From Linepithema humile (taxonomy: Eukaryota > Arthropoda > Insecta > Hymenoptera > Formicidae), in contig NC_090128.1 of NCBI RefSeq assembly GCF_040581485.1, positions 35,556,931 through 35,620,930 on the forward strand: a stretch of DNA of 64,000 nucleotides, read 5' to 3'. The notes under the pieces were generated by a model. The model saw nothing but the letters and a program-made list of their open reading frames with translations. It made no database searches and had not been told where the DNA came from. Below, in pieces: positions 11,557 through 21,888 of this stretch. The position numbers and the translations under genes are program-made. The first letter of the stretch is position 1. The number at the start of each line of letters is the position of its first letter.

Positions 11557-12025
11557 GTTAGTATTTTGTAGTTAGTGGACAGAAAGTGTACTTTGTGCAC
11601 ATTGGTGGAATCGGCAGGTATGTAATGTTTATAGAGAAGAAATGTCTAACACTTGGATTGAAGCTGACGATACGCTAATTAAAAAAAGACAATGGCCTAG
11701 AGGTGCTAAAGATGTTTTTGTCATTCTTACAGAAATTTGATCAAAAGTAATCTGTTTTTATATATGAAAAAACGCAATAACTTAGAAATACAAATGGTTT
11801 TTTATACCCTTTTTATGATCACTAATAATTTTCTTATAAAACATGTTGTAAAATATAAAAAAAAATTATTAGGTTTGTATAAATTAAGATTTCTATAATC
11901 AAAAAGAGGATTGTCGTATTGAAAATATGACGGGAGTGATGGTGGGATATTATTACCATTATTTTTACTAAAAAAAAAGAATCATATTTATTAAAATTAT
12001 TTTTACTAAAAAAAAGAAATGATAT
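11557..12025. other. Unique arm segment D, left copy
   Basis: A 469-bp stretch lying between palindromes B and C, present once per arm and inverted at 17981-18449. It is the only part of the inner arm that is not itself palindromic, so it may be the remaining body of the element into which B and C inserted. It contains a 32-codon ORF. A short GC-rich patch (TGACGGGAGTGATGG) follows at about 11929. Confidence 0.6.
11642..11740 (+). CDS. Unrecognised 32-codon ORF in segment D, left copy
   Basis: ATG at 11642, TGA at 11738-11740, starting MSNTWIEADDTL. Charged composition, with WIEADD near the start and KKRQWPRG in the middle. The inverted copy is at 18266-18364 on the minus strand. It could be a first-exon remnant of a transposase or a chance frame. 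I do not recognise it, and it is far below the length of any transposase. Confidence 0.25.
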   Translation: MSNTWIEADDTLIKKRQWPRGAKDVFVILTEI

Positions 12026-13332
12026 CTCACAAAAAAACCTTTTTTTTAAAAAAGGTAAAAAAGGGCGCCAAGTACACGCCTTGTTATATTTAAAAAAAGT
12101 TTTCCTCATAAAAAAACCTTTCCAAAAAATTGTTTTTTTTTTTAAAAGTTTTCCTCATAAAAAACCTTTTCAAAGAACTGTACTTTCAAAAATATATTAT
12201 ATTAAAAAAAAGTTTTTCTCACAAAAAACCTTTCCAAAAAAAGTTGTATATATCATAAAAAACTTTTCAAAAAGATTGTATTTCCAAAAATATATTATAA
12301 AAAAATCTTTTTAAAAAAATTATATATATTTATTATAAAAAACCTTTCCAAAAAAATTGTACTTTTAAAAAAAGTTGTATATATTAAATAAAAATTTGCT
12401 ACATATTCTGTCTATAAAAGAGGTGATATCAGAAAATGACGCCAAGTTTAAATAAAGAACCTTTCAAAAAAAGTTGCATGTATATCTAATTATTTATTTA
12501 AAAATGATATTTATGTTTATATCTAGTTAATTCTTTTTAAGTATACTTTTTAAAATAATTGCATTTGTATCTAGTTATTTTTTTTATATCTGTATCTAGT
12601 TAAATAAAAAAATTTTTCAAATTTAATCAAAATAAAAAAATATTACAAAATTTCGCAAAAAACTTGGCGCTGCTATAAAATAGCCTTCATTGCTCTATAA
12701 TATTTTAAGATGTATAATAATATTTTAAGGCTATTTTATAGCAGCGCCAAGTTTTTTGCAAAATTTTGTAATATTTTTTTATTTTGATTAAATTTGAAAA
12801 ATTTTTTTATTTAACTAGATACAGATATAAAAAAAATAACTAGATACAAATGCAATTATTTTAAAAAGTATACTTAAAAAGAATTAACTAGATATAAACA
12901 TAAATATCATTTTTAAATAAATAATTAGATATACATGCAACTTTTTTTGAAAGGTTCTTTATTTAAACTTGGCGTCATTTTCTGATATCACCTCTTTTAT
13001 AGACAGAATATGTAGCAAATTTTTATTTAATATATACAACTTTTTTTAAAAGTACAATTTTTTTGGAAAGGTTTTTTATAATAAATATATATAATTTTTT
13101 TAAAAAGATTTTTTTATAATATATTTTTGGAAATACAATCTTTTTGAAAAGTTTTTTATGATATATACAACTTTTTTTGGAAAGGTTTTTTGTGAGAAAA
13201 ACTTTTTTTTAATATAATATATTTTTGAAAGTACAGTTCTTTGAAAAGGTTTTTTATGAGGAAAACTTTTTAAAAAAAAAACAATTTTTTGGAAAGGTTT
13301 TTTTATGAGGATTTTTTTTACTTGGATATTTT
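12026..13332. mobile_element. Palindromic AT-rich element C, left copy, inner end degraded
   Basis: Starts CTCACAAAAAAACC. The two halves mirror each other around about 12690, where GGCGCTGCTATAAAATAGCC and its complement flank a short loop. It holds GCGCCAAGTACACGC at 12065-12079 and further GCCAAG motifs near 12443 and 12663 in complement. The inner end is damaged: after TATGAGG (13310) only TTTTTTTA and CTTGG remain of the 55-70 bp that close the complete copy at 17900-17980. Confidence 0.75.
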
Positions 13333-16300
13333 TTTGCTAAAAACTAAAGATGGGCATAAAATGAAGAGGCCGGCATTTATAGTCTCCGACTACTTTGCTG
13401 ACTTAGCTGTTTTCATGTGCAAAGTAATGCGCGAAGTTTCACCCGTTGACTAACGAATGATAGTTACAATAAAAGGAATGAAAGCAAAGAATATTGCGTT
13501 ATCTTCTTTTCTTCCTTTTTACAGAGACAGGTGTGTTGTATAATATCGTGCATTTATCATATCAAAAATAAAAATAAGTTATGGCTAATAAAATCGAGAA
13601 TATTTTTTCCACGATAAAATTACTTGCTAAAATTAAAATTAAATGGCTATTCCAACATACACGACTTGCACAATTGGTAAGTTAAAATATCTCCATTTTA
13701 TGTAAAAACTGGCAAGAGAAATTTAGTTGACCGAATATAGCGATAATGCGATTTACATAGCGCACTAAAATATAACAAAAGTAAAGTGACAACTTTAATT
13801 ACATTTATCTGCTTAAACGAACCAAAAATTCTATCATACGCAATATAGAAGCATCCAAATATTTCCTCTTGTTTGATATACATCGATTTCAAATATTCGT
13901 GTGAGAAATTTTGTTCTCAAATATTATAGTGCTTAATTAAACAGAAACGTAATAATAAGATCTAATTAAAGTAAAAGCTGAATTTTGCTAAAGTTTATTA
14001 ATAGAAAATATTCCACGACGTGCAAATATAGCAATCCGCGCTACTTCGCTCAATTCCGAGAAGAGGCGTGTTATTACGATGTTGTATATACACTCACAAT
14101 CAGTTACTCGCAATCACTGCGGTGATAAACGGGTGCAACGAAGTACGCTACACTCACGGTTTCGAGGCACGTTTCATCAGTTACTGCTACGTTGAGTTAA
14201 CGCGACTAATTGTACGTATAATGATGCGCGAGCGTCGTTGTAAGTTTACATTACACGGTGCTTATGCGACTTACGTAACTGCTTATGTCTGAAGTTTCAG
14301 TCTTATTCGATCGCGTTCACATCCGAGAACTCTCTCTCGGCGTGGCCCTTGCAATTCTCGAAAACGACTAAATTACTCCATGACTTGTTAACTACATCAG
14401 GAAACTCAAAACTATTACAATAATTTTCAGTTTTCTTCAACAAATATTGCGAAATTCTTAACGTTTACAAAAAATATAAAATAACCATTAAAAAACAGTT
14501 ATAATAATTTTTTACCGCATTTTCTGTCTCTTGTAAGAAACCAAAATAAATCACCGAAAAATTATGTCGTAATTTTTAGTTCAAAGTACAATAATATTCT
14601 TAAGAATCTACTTTTATGTTTTATTACCAGCGATATTAGAGTATTTATCTTTGTTCATACAAGCGGCAGCACACAAGACACATGACGGTTCAGCGTCTTT
14701 TGCCGGTAGTTGGGATAATTATAGGCGCGGATGCATAATTCCGCGCGTGCTTTAAGCTTACATTCATCTGTCACGCTCCGAAAAGGTTCACTGCACTCGG
14801 ATCTACTGTGGCACCGACTGATACCATGGTGTGCGATCCGACGTTTTAATATAGTTATAACAAGAATAGTGACATTCTTGCCTTCAATTATATCTGTGAC
14901 AATGATATCGATAATTAATAAGAATTATCTTATTATGACAACCTTGCAAAGATAGCGTGCATAAAATATGACACATATTTATTATCTATAAAATTAAAAA
15001 TTAAAAAGTTATTTATAATATTTGATAATTTATTCTTGGATAATTATATTTTAATATTAATTGAATCATATAAATTTACTATATTTGAATATTTTATACT
15101 TTTTCTAAAAAAACATCATATCTCGGTATCTGCTTTATATTTTTGCCTTTTCGACTCGTGGACAAATTATTTGAATGGATTTACTTCAGAAAAAAAACAT
15201 TTCATTTGCTAAAATATCCAACTTTACGAGAAAAATATTTTTATACCTTTCTTTTTTCGTTGCTGTACAAGATGTAGTAACAGAATCTAAATAAACTTAT
15301 ACCTACGTTTAGTAAACATTTCTCTCTGACTGGTATGCTGATATATTTTTAGTAAAAATATTAGTCAAAAATATAAGTTTAACTTGTCAACAAATTTTAG
15401 AAAATTGTTCAAAACGGTTTAAAAAGTACGTAAATAAAAACTTCAATTTTTGAAATTCTTTTTTAATTTTTTATCTGCAATGATTTTTCACCGAATTTCA
15501 AGTTTAAAAATTACTCAATTTTGTACGTCTAAAAAGTGTTCCCTATTTTTTTATCAAGTAGTGTAATGAATTATTTCAGTACATAAACTTTGATAATATA
15601 GATATTAAACAATTTTTTAAAAGAATTAATATAAAACTTTTATAAAAATTGCAAATAACAATTTGTTACGCGAACATCTTTTTATATTACAGACTATTAC
15701 AGACAGATTAAAAATAAATCAAATTTAATTAATGTAAAAATTAAATTATGTAATACTATTGTTCTTAAAAATAAAACTTTTTTCAATATCATTCTATGTA
15801 TATCATAGTTTATTGATTGCTTATTGATAGCTTATTGATTTACACGCAAGCTGAATGAGCTATTCAACCCATAATAACTACATATCATTAGCGTAAATAT
15901 TTCAAAGTTTGCGGATTAGTGACAGATCGTTTTTATCGCACACGTGACGGTACTCATTTGCAAACTAGTTCGAGAGCCCGGGCTGTCAAGCCGACGCAAA
16001 GAGCGAGAGAAGTGCTTCTGCGAGCGAGGCGCGTGTGCCGGAAGCTCTCGCCTTTTTGAGGATCGTAGACGCAGTTAAATAGCCAATTCGCTGTTTTGTC
16101 GTGAACGAGATCCACGCCACAAGGCGTGTTTCAAATGCAAATACTGAGTCTGCTGCGCGCACAAACCGACCGGCTTAACTGTTCCGTTGGCGGCAGTTAA
16201 AGTTTGAGCCCCAATAAAAAAGCAAAAGGTAATTTCCTACTCGTTCGCGCGCGGAACTCGCGAAAGCGAAATTTCATCAACATGGGAAAAAAATGAAGAA

Positions 16301-16617
16301 AACATAAACCAGCGGAGTACACAAATGCATACGAGACAGAATTATGACGCTCGGCGAAACATCGAGCTCGCGTGTATGACAAATTTTGAAGCACAGAAAT
16401 CTCGAGAATAATTCGAAAGAATAAAAAAAATTTATGCAAAAATGAGATAATGATAATTCCCGCTTTATTTTTTGTCTTTCAAAAATTTCTTTATTGTATC
16501 TAGTAATCGAAAGCAATAATTATCGAATTCTAAAATTCAAAATTTTAAAAAAGTTTATATTATTTTAAGTATAATATATTACATTCAAAACAGTAATTTT
16601 GACACCGTTTAAATAAT
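13333..16617. other. Unique spacer between the inverted arms
   Basis: About 3.3 kb present once, with ordinary local composition. It is AT-rich at 14400-15900 and more CpG-rich at 14050-14350 and 15950-16200, where a CACGTG E-box lies at about 15941. No exon, RNA gene or transposase was recognised. The frames at 14068-14292 and 16197-16516 are short and unremarkable. It looks like host DNA held between the arms. Confidence 0.6.
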
Positions 16618-17980
16618 CTCACAAAAAAACCTTTTTTTTTAAAAAAGGTAAAAAAAGGGCGCCAAGTACACGCCTTGTTATATTTAAAAAAAGTTTTTCT
16701 CATAAAAAAACCTTTCCAAAAATTGTTTTTTTTTTAAAAGTTTTCCTCATAAAAAACCTTTTCAAAGAACTGTACTTTCAAAAATATATTATATTAAAAA
16801 AAGTTTTTCTCACAAAAAACCTTTCCAAAAAAAGTTGTATATATCATAAAAAACTTTTCAAAAAGATTGTATTTCCAAAAATATATTATAAAAAAATCTT
16901 TTAAAAAAATTATATATATTTATTATAAAAAACCTTTCCAAAAAAATTGTACTTTTAAAAAAAGTTGTATATATTAAATAAAAATTTGCTACATATTCTG
17001 TCTATAAAAGAGGTGATATCAGAAAATGACGCCAAGTTTAAATAAAGAACCTTTCAAAAAAAGTTGCATGTATATCTAATTATTTATTTAAAAATGATAT
17101 TTATGTTTATATCTAGTTAATTCTTTTTAAGTATACTTTTTAAAATAATTGCATTTGTATCTAGTTATTTTTTTTATATCTGTATCTAGTTAAATAAAAA
17201 AATTTTTCAAATTTAATCAAAATAAAAAAATATTACAAAATTTTGCAAAAAACTTGGCGCTGCTATAAAATAGCCTTAAAATATTATTATACATCTTAAA
17301 ATATTATAGAGCAATGAAGGCTATTTTATAGCAGCGCCAAGTTTTTTGCGAAATTTTGTAATATTTTTTTATTTTGATTAAATTTGAAAAATTTTTTTAT
17401 TTAACTAGATACAGATATAAAAAAAATAACTAGATACAAATGCAATTATTTTAAAAAGTATACTTAAAAAGAATTAACTAGATATAAACATAAATATCAT
17501 TTTTAAATAAATAATTAGATATACATGCAACTTTTTTTGAAAGGTTCTTTATTTAAACTTGGCGTCATTTTCTGATATCACCTCTTTTATAGACAGAATA
17601 TGTAGCAAATTTTTATTTAATATATACAACTTTTTTTAAAAGTACAATTTTTTTGGAAAGGTTTTTTATAATAAATATATATAATTTTTTTAAAAAGATT
17701 TTTTTATAATATATTTTTGGAAATACAATCTTTTTGAAAAGTTTTTTATGATATATACAACTTTTTTTGGAAAGGTTTTTTGTGAGAAAAACTTTTTTTT
17801 AATATAATATATTTTTGAAAGTACAGTTCTTTGAAAAGGTTTTTTATGAGGAAAACTTTTTAAAAAAAAAACAATTTTTTGGAAAGGTTTTTTTATGAGG
17901 AAAACTTTTTTTAAATATAACAAGGCGTGTACTTGGCGCCCTTTTTTTACCTTTTTTAAAAAAAAAGGTTTTTTTGTGAG
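16618..17980. mobile_element. Palindromic AT-rich element C, right copy, complete
   Basis: A 1363-bp palindrome from CTCACAAAAAAACC to GGTTTTTTTGTGAG, flanked by AT on each side. GCGCCAAGTACACGC occurs at 16659-16673 and inverted at 17925-17939. Its centre near 17300 has the GGCGCTGCTATAAAATAGCC stem. The loop is in the opposite orientation to the left copy, as expected of inverted arms. No coding capacity: the 77-aa frame at 17690-17923 is lysine/phenylalanine low complexity made by A/T runs. Confidence 0.8.
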
Positions 17981-18449
17981 ATATCATTTCTTTTTTTTAG
18001 TAAAAATAATTTTAATAAATATGATTCTTTTTTTTTAGTAAAAATAATGGTAATAATATCCCACCATCACTCCCGTCATATTTTCAATACGACAATCCTC
18101 TTTTTGATTATAGAAATCTTAATTTATACAAACCTAATAATTTTTTTTTATATTTTACAACATGTTTTATAAGAAAATTATTAGTGATCATAAAAAGGGT
18201 ATAAAAAACCATTTGTATTTCTAAGTTATTGCGTTTTTTCATATATAAAAACAGATTACTTTTGATCAAATTTCTGTAAGAATGACAAAAACATCTTTAG
18301 CACCTCTAGGCCATTGTCTTTTTTTAATTAGCGTATCGTCAGCTTCAATCCAAGTGTTAGACATTTCTTCTCTATAAACATTACATACCTGCCGATTCCA
18401 CCAATGTGCACAAAGTACACTTTCTGTCCACTAACTACAAAATACTAAC
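17981..18449. other. Unique arm segment D, right copy
   Basis: Inverted copy of 11557-12025 with the same length of 469 bp. It carries the 32-codon ORF on the minus strand. Confidence 0.6.
18266..18364 (-). CDS. Unrecognised 32-codon ORF in segment D, right copy
   Basis: Inverted counterpart of 11642-11740. The ATG is at 18364-18362 and the TGA ends at 18266. The product matches the left copy. Function unknown. Confidence 0.25.
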   Translation of the reverse strand: MSNTWIEADDTLIKKRQWPRGAKDVFVILTEI

Positions 18450-20333
18450 AAGGGAACGTTCACAAGTGTCCCCTCCCCCGATTTGATTTTCCTTGAAATA
18501 TGTTGTAAAACATACAATTTGAGGAGACACGTATTTTTTTATAGCGGCCCTAACTCAAATTTAAGGGATCAAACACTCCTTTGAAAAAAAAAACGATTTT
18601 TTTCTTTGTGTGTAACTATCGCCAAAACCGTAGGAGATAAAAAAATATTTCAAATAGAAGTTGTATGGCTTGTAATGGACTTTATAACTGTGTAGTTAAA
18701 TTTTCAAAAAATGAAATTTTTTTTAATTTACCCCCACCCCTTGTTATTATTTTTTCAAATTTCAAACTTTTTGTAATGACAAAAGTTGTAGCATTTTTTA
18801 CGCTGAATTCAACCATATATGATTTTATTATGTTTCGAAATCACATCTTTCAAAAATGAGTCATCAGTATCACATTATATGCGTCGCGCTGCATGACCGT
18901 TTATACCGCACTTGTGTTGTGCATAGTCGCAAAACAAATATAAAAATGACATGTTATTATATATTTGAGAAAGAAAAGTTAACTAAAATTGTTGCTAAAG
19001 CATCTCTTTCACATTACACTCTTATAGATAATCGCTGCATTTCGTGCGCAGCGCGTTGTTATATGCAAGTTAGCTATCAGCGCATATTACACTTTGAAGT
19101 TTTGCTTGCAGTGACCACGGGAAAATAATTTATGAAACGAAAACAGTGAATGAATCAATCTATTCAACATATATCTACCCTGACTCTACCTTCTTGGCCC
19201 GACTTGACTGAGAATGAAATAAAATATAAAATTCTGTACAGTTTACTCTTTTTCAATAATTTTAATATACTGTGATTCTACATGCTATTACATTCCACTA
19301 AATTACTACGATTTTTTTAAACTATGGTATATAAAATGTATATTATAAGTATAATTATAATATATATAAATAAGCTTATATATATATAAAAGCTTATTTA
19401 TTGTATCAATATATTATAATTATACTTATAATATACATTTTATATTTCAAGATTTTATATACCATAGTTTAAAAAAATCGTAATAATTTAATAGAATGTA
19501 ATAGTATGTAGAATATATCGCAGTATATTAAAATTATTGAAAAAGAGTATGTACAGAATTTCATTCATTGTCAGTCAAGTCGGGCCAAGAGAGTAGAGTC
19601 AGGGTGGATATATGTTGAATAGATTGATTCATTCACTGTTTTCGTTTCATAAATTATTTTCCCGTGGTCACTGCAAGCAAAACTTCAAAGTGTAATATGC
19701 GCTGATAGCTAACTTGTATATGACAACGCGCTGCATACGAAATGCAGCGATTATCTATAAGAGTGTAATGTGGAAGGGATGCTTTAGCAACAATTTTAGT
19801 TAACTTTTCTTCCTTAAATATATGATAACATGTCATTTTTATATTTATTTAACGACTATTGCGCAACACAAGTGCGGTATAAACAATGCGTCATGCAGCG
19901 CGACGCATATAATATGATACTGATGACTTATTTTTGAAAGATGCGATTTCGGAACATAATAAAATCATATATGGTTGAATTTAGCGTAAAAAATGCTACA
20001 ACTTTTGTCATTACAAAAATTTTGAAATTCGAAAAAATAATACCAAGGGGTAAGAGTAAATTAAAAAAAATTACATTTTTGAAAATCCAACTACACAGTT
20101 ATAAAGCCCATTACAAGCCATACAACTTCTACTTGAAACATTTTTTTATATCTCCTACGGTTTTGGCGATAGTTACACACAAAGAAAAAACTCGTTTTTT
20201 TCAAAAGGGTGTTTCACCCTTTAAATTTGAGTTAGGGCCGCTATAAAAAAATACGTGTCTTCTCAAATTGTATGTTTTACAACATATTTCAAGGAGAATC
20301 AAATCGGGAGGGGACACTTGTGAACGTTCCCTT
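18450..20333. mobile_element. Palindromic element B, right copy
   Basis: 1884 bp, starting AAGGGAACGTTCACAAG and closing with the complement. It matches the left copy far better in inverted orientation than its own two halves match each other, so the palindrome formed before the arms were duplicated. The centre is at about 19375-19395. Confidence 0.8.
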
Positions 20334-20804
20334 TAAGAGTGTTGTCAGCATGTGTGTTGCTACACTTCTGCACTTCAAGACGAGAAAAATTTTTTTTATA
20401 AAGAATACTATTATTTTGATATACACTATCTCTATTCGTCTCCACAACACGTTACATATACATTTTACGACCGATATTAATTATATCAATGTGATTAGTG
20501 TCATCAAAGCTGCGAGCTGACAGGTCTGAGCGCCGCCATGTTGAAAAAGGACAGACATCTTTTAGAAAAAGAAAGGAAAGAAAAAAGACGCTCTTATGCG
20601 GGAATTGACATTTCACGGGATGTAGAAAAGGACAACCATGTTGCATTTTGATGCTTCTAGTTGACAAAGGAAAAACTTATATATTAGAGAAGGATGACGA
20701 ACAGACGACGACGACCAAGCTTACATAGATTTCGGCATATTTCGACTTTGGCAAACTTTGGCAAACTTTGGCAATTAATATAGTTTTTTAGAAAGCATGT
20801 ACAA

Positions 20805-20997
20805 AAAAAGTAAAGATACTTTTATTATGTAAATCGCATGTGCTCTATCGATTGAGCCTATTATAAATTCGATCGGTCCACGCATTATTGAGATATGAAA
20901 ATCTCGACTCCTATCAGCTCATGTGCTCGCGTAAAGATACACGGTCGGTCTTGCGCTGCGCGTGAACTTGGCGCGAGACACTACCGTGTCTCTTGAT
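20805..20997. repeat. Terminal repeat unit 2, right
   Basis: Inverted counterpart of 9011-9205. It ends with the tip hairpin and TCTTGAT at 20997, followed by AAATAAATGC. The motif GCGTGAACTTGGCGC is at 20960-20974. Confidence 0.8.
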
Positions 20998-21359
20998 AAA
21001 TAAATGCAAATGCCAACGTAAGCGCGCGCCGCGCGGCTTCTCAGCGCCATCAGCGCACCTAACGTCAGAAATCGGAACATGGACATTTTAGCTGGACATT
21101 TTTATCGTACTATTTTAGACATTTCGACTTTGGACTATTATAACTTTTTTTCTACAGCACCTACAGTAAAAACAAGCATACTTTTCTTATGTAATTTGGG
21201 TATGCGCTATCGATTGAGCCTAACAACAACTCAATCGGCCCAGCCGTTATTGAGATCCGATAATCTCGGCTCGTCTCAACTTTCGGGCTCGCGTAAAGAT
21301 ACACGGTCGGTCTTGCGCTGCGCGTGAACTTGGCGCGAGACACTACCGTGTCTCTTGAT
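20998..21359. repeat. Terminal repeat unit 1, right
   Basis: Inverted counterpart of 8646-9010, about 3 bp shorter. The outer end carries GAGACAC-TACC-GTGTCTC followed by TTGAT. GCGTGAACTTGGCGC is at 21322-21336. Confidence 0.85.
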
Positions 21360-21462
21360 TTAGTAAAGTAATATTTTTATAATAAATAAGTTTAATTATA
21401 TAATTATCTTAAATAAATCGCTTTTCAATTTTCTGAAAATAAATAACAATATAAAGTTCGTA

Positions 21463-21888
21463 AGTAAAAAAAAAGAATTTTGCTATTACAGCGAAATTTT
21501 CGTTACATATTAAATATGATAACAACAAAATTTTGCTAACAAAACTATAACTAATTTTTCAAATTATTCGATATATCAGCAAAATCTATTTTGCTGATAA
21601 ATAAATTTTGCTGAGTACATTTGTTCGCGCGCGCGCGTAAAAACATATTAATTCGCTGCTACAATAAAATAATTTATTTTTAACAAATATATTTTGCTAA
21701 TGCAGCAAAATTGTCGCTGCCAATACAAATTTTGATGATAAAGTAAAAATCAATTTGTTATAATAACGATATAATTTACAGATTTAATAAAATAATTTGC
21801 AGCAAATAAAATTAGCATCCGTAACAAATCTCTTTGCTATCTATATAATAACTAACATATTTGCCGTGTCAGCAAGTTCTTTTTTTCG
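21463..21888. mobile_element. Possible degenerate MITE with TA duplication
   Basis: The left end AGTAAAAAAAAAGAATTTTGCT and the inverted right end CGAAAAAAAGAACTTGCT are similar, and each is bordered by TA (21461-21462 and 21889-21890). The interior repeats TTTTGCT-like motifs. It resembles the clearer element at 55918-56313 in length and end type. It starts about 100 bp outside the giant repeat. Confidence 0.35.

Larger units (their letters stand above)
8646..13310. repeat. Left arm of the giant inverted repeat
   Basis: Order from outside inwards: terminal segment A (8646-9673), palindrome B (9674-11556), unique segment D (11557-12025), palindrome C (12026 to about 13332). The reverse complement is at 16698-21359. 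The inner end falls inside palindrome C, which is degraded here. Confidence 0.9.
8646..21359. mobile_element. Giant composite fold-back element, 12.7 kb
   Basis: The sequence from 8646 inward to about 13310 reappears inverted from 21359 back to about 16698. Arms of about 4.66 kb face each other across a unique spacer of about 3.3 kb. Both outer ends read ATCAAGAGACAC inward. No long target duplication is visible: the left flank is CACCTG and the right flank TTAGTA, with at most a 2-bp AT shared. Arms agree base for base over long stretches with only scattered substitutions and small indels, for example a 3-bp difference near 8895/21108. No transposase domain was recognised. It could be a large non-autonomous DNA transposon with very long TIRs, or an inverted duplication of a repeat cluster. 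An assembly artefact is less likely because the arms differ at many sites. Confidence 0.85.
16698..21359. repeat. Right arm of the giant inverted repeat
   Basis: Reverse complement of 8646-13310. Order from outside inwards: A (21359-20334), B (20333-18450), D (18449-17981), C (17980-16618). The innermost 80 bp of C extend beyond what survives in the left arm. Confidence 0.9.

Noticed and set aside
16618..17980. Could palindrome C be a CRISPR-like or tandem repeat array?
   Set aside because: The repeated AAAACCTTTCCAAAAA phrases are irregular in length and spacing and form one large palindrome. There are no regular spacers.
9341..20667. Mirror-image frames in the two arms (9341/20452, 9761/19941, 10171/19654, 10879/18856, 11148/18665, 12081/17690)
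   Set aside because: They are the same DNA read twice because of the inverted repeat, and several start at TTG or other non-ATG codons. In palindrome B the 60-codon frame differs between halves mostly at amino-acid-changing sites, which argues against selection for a protein.
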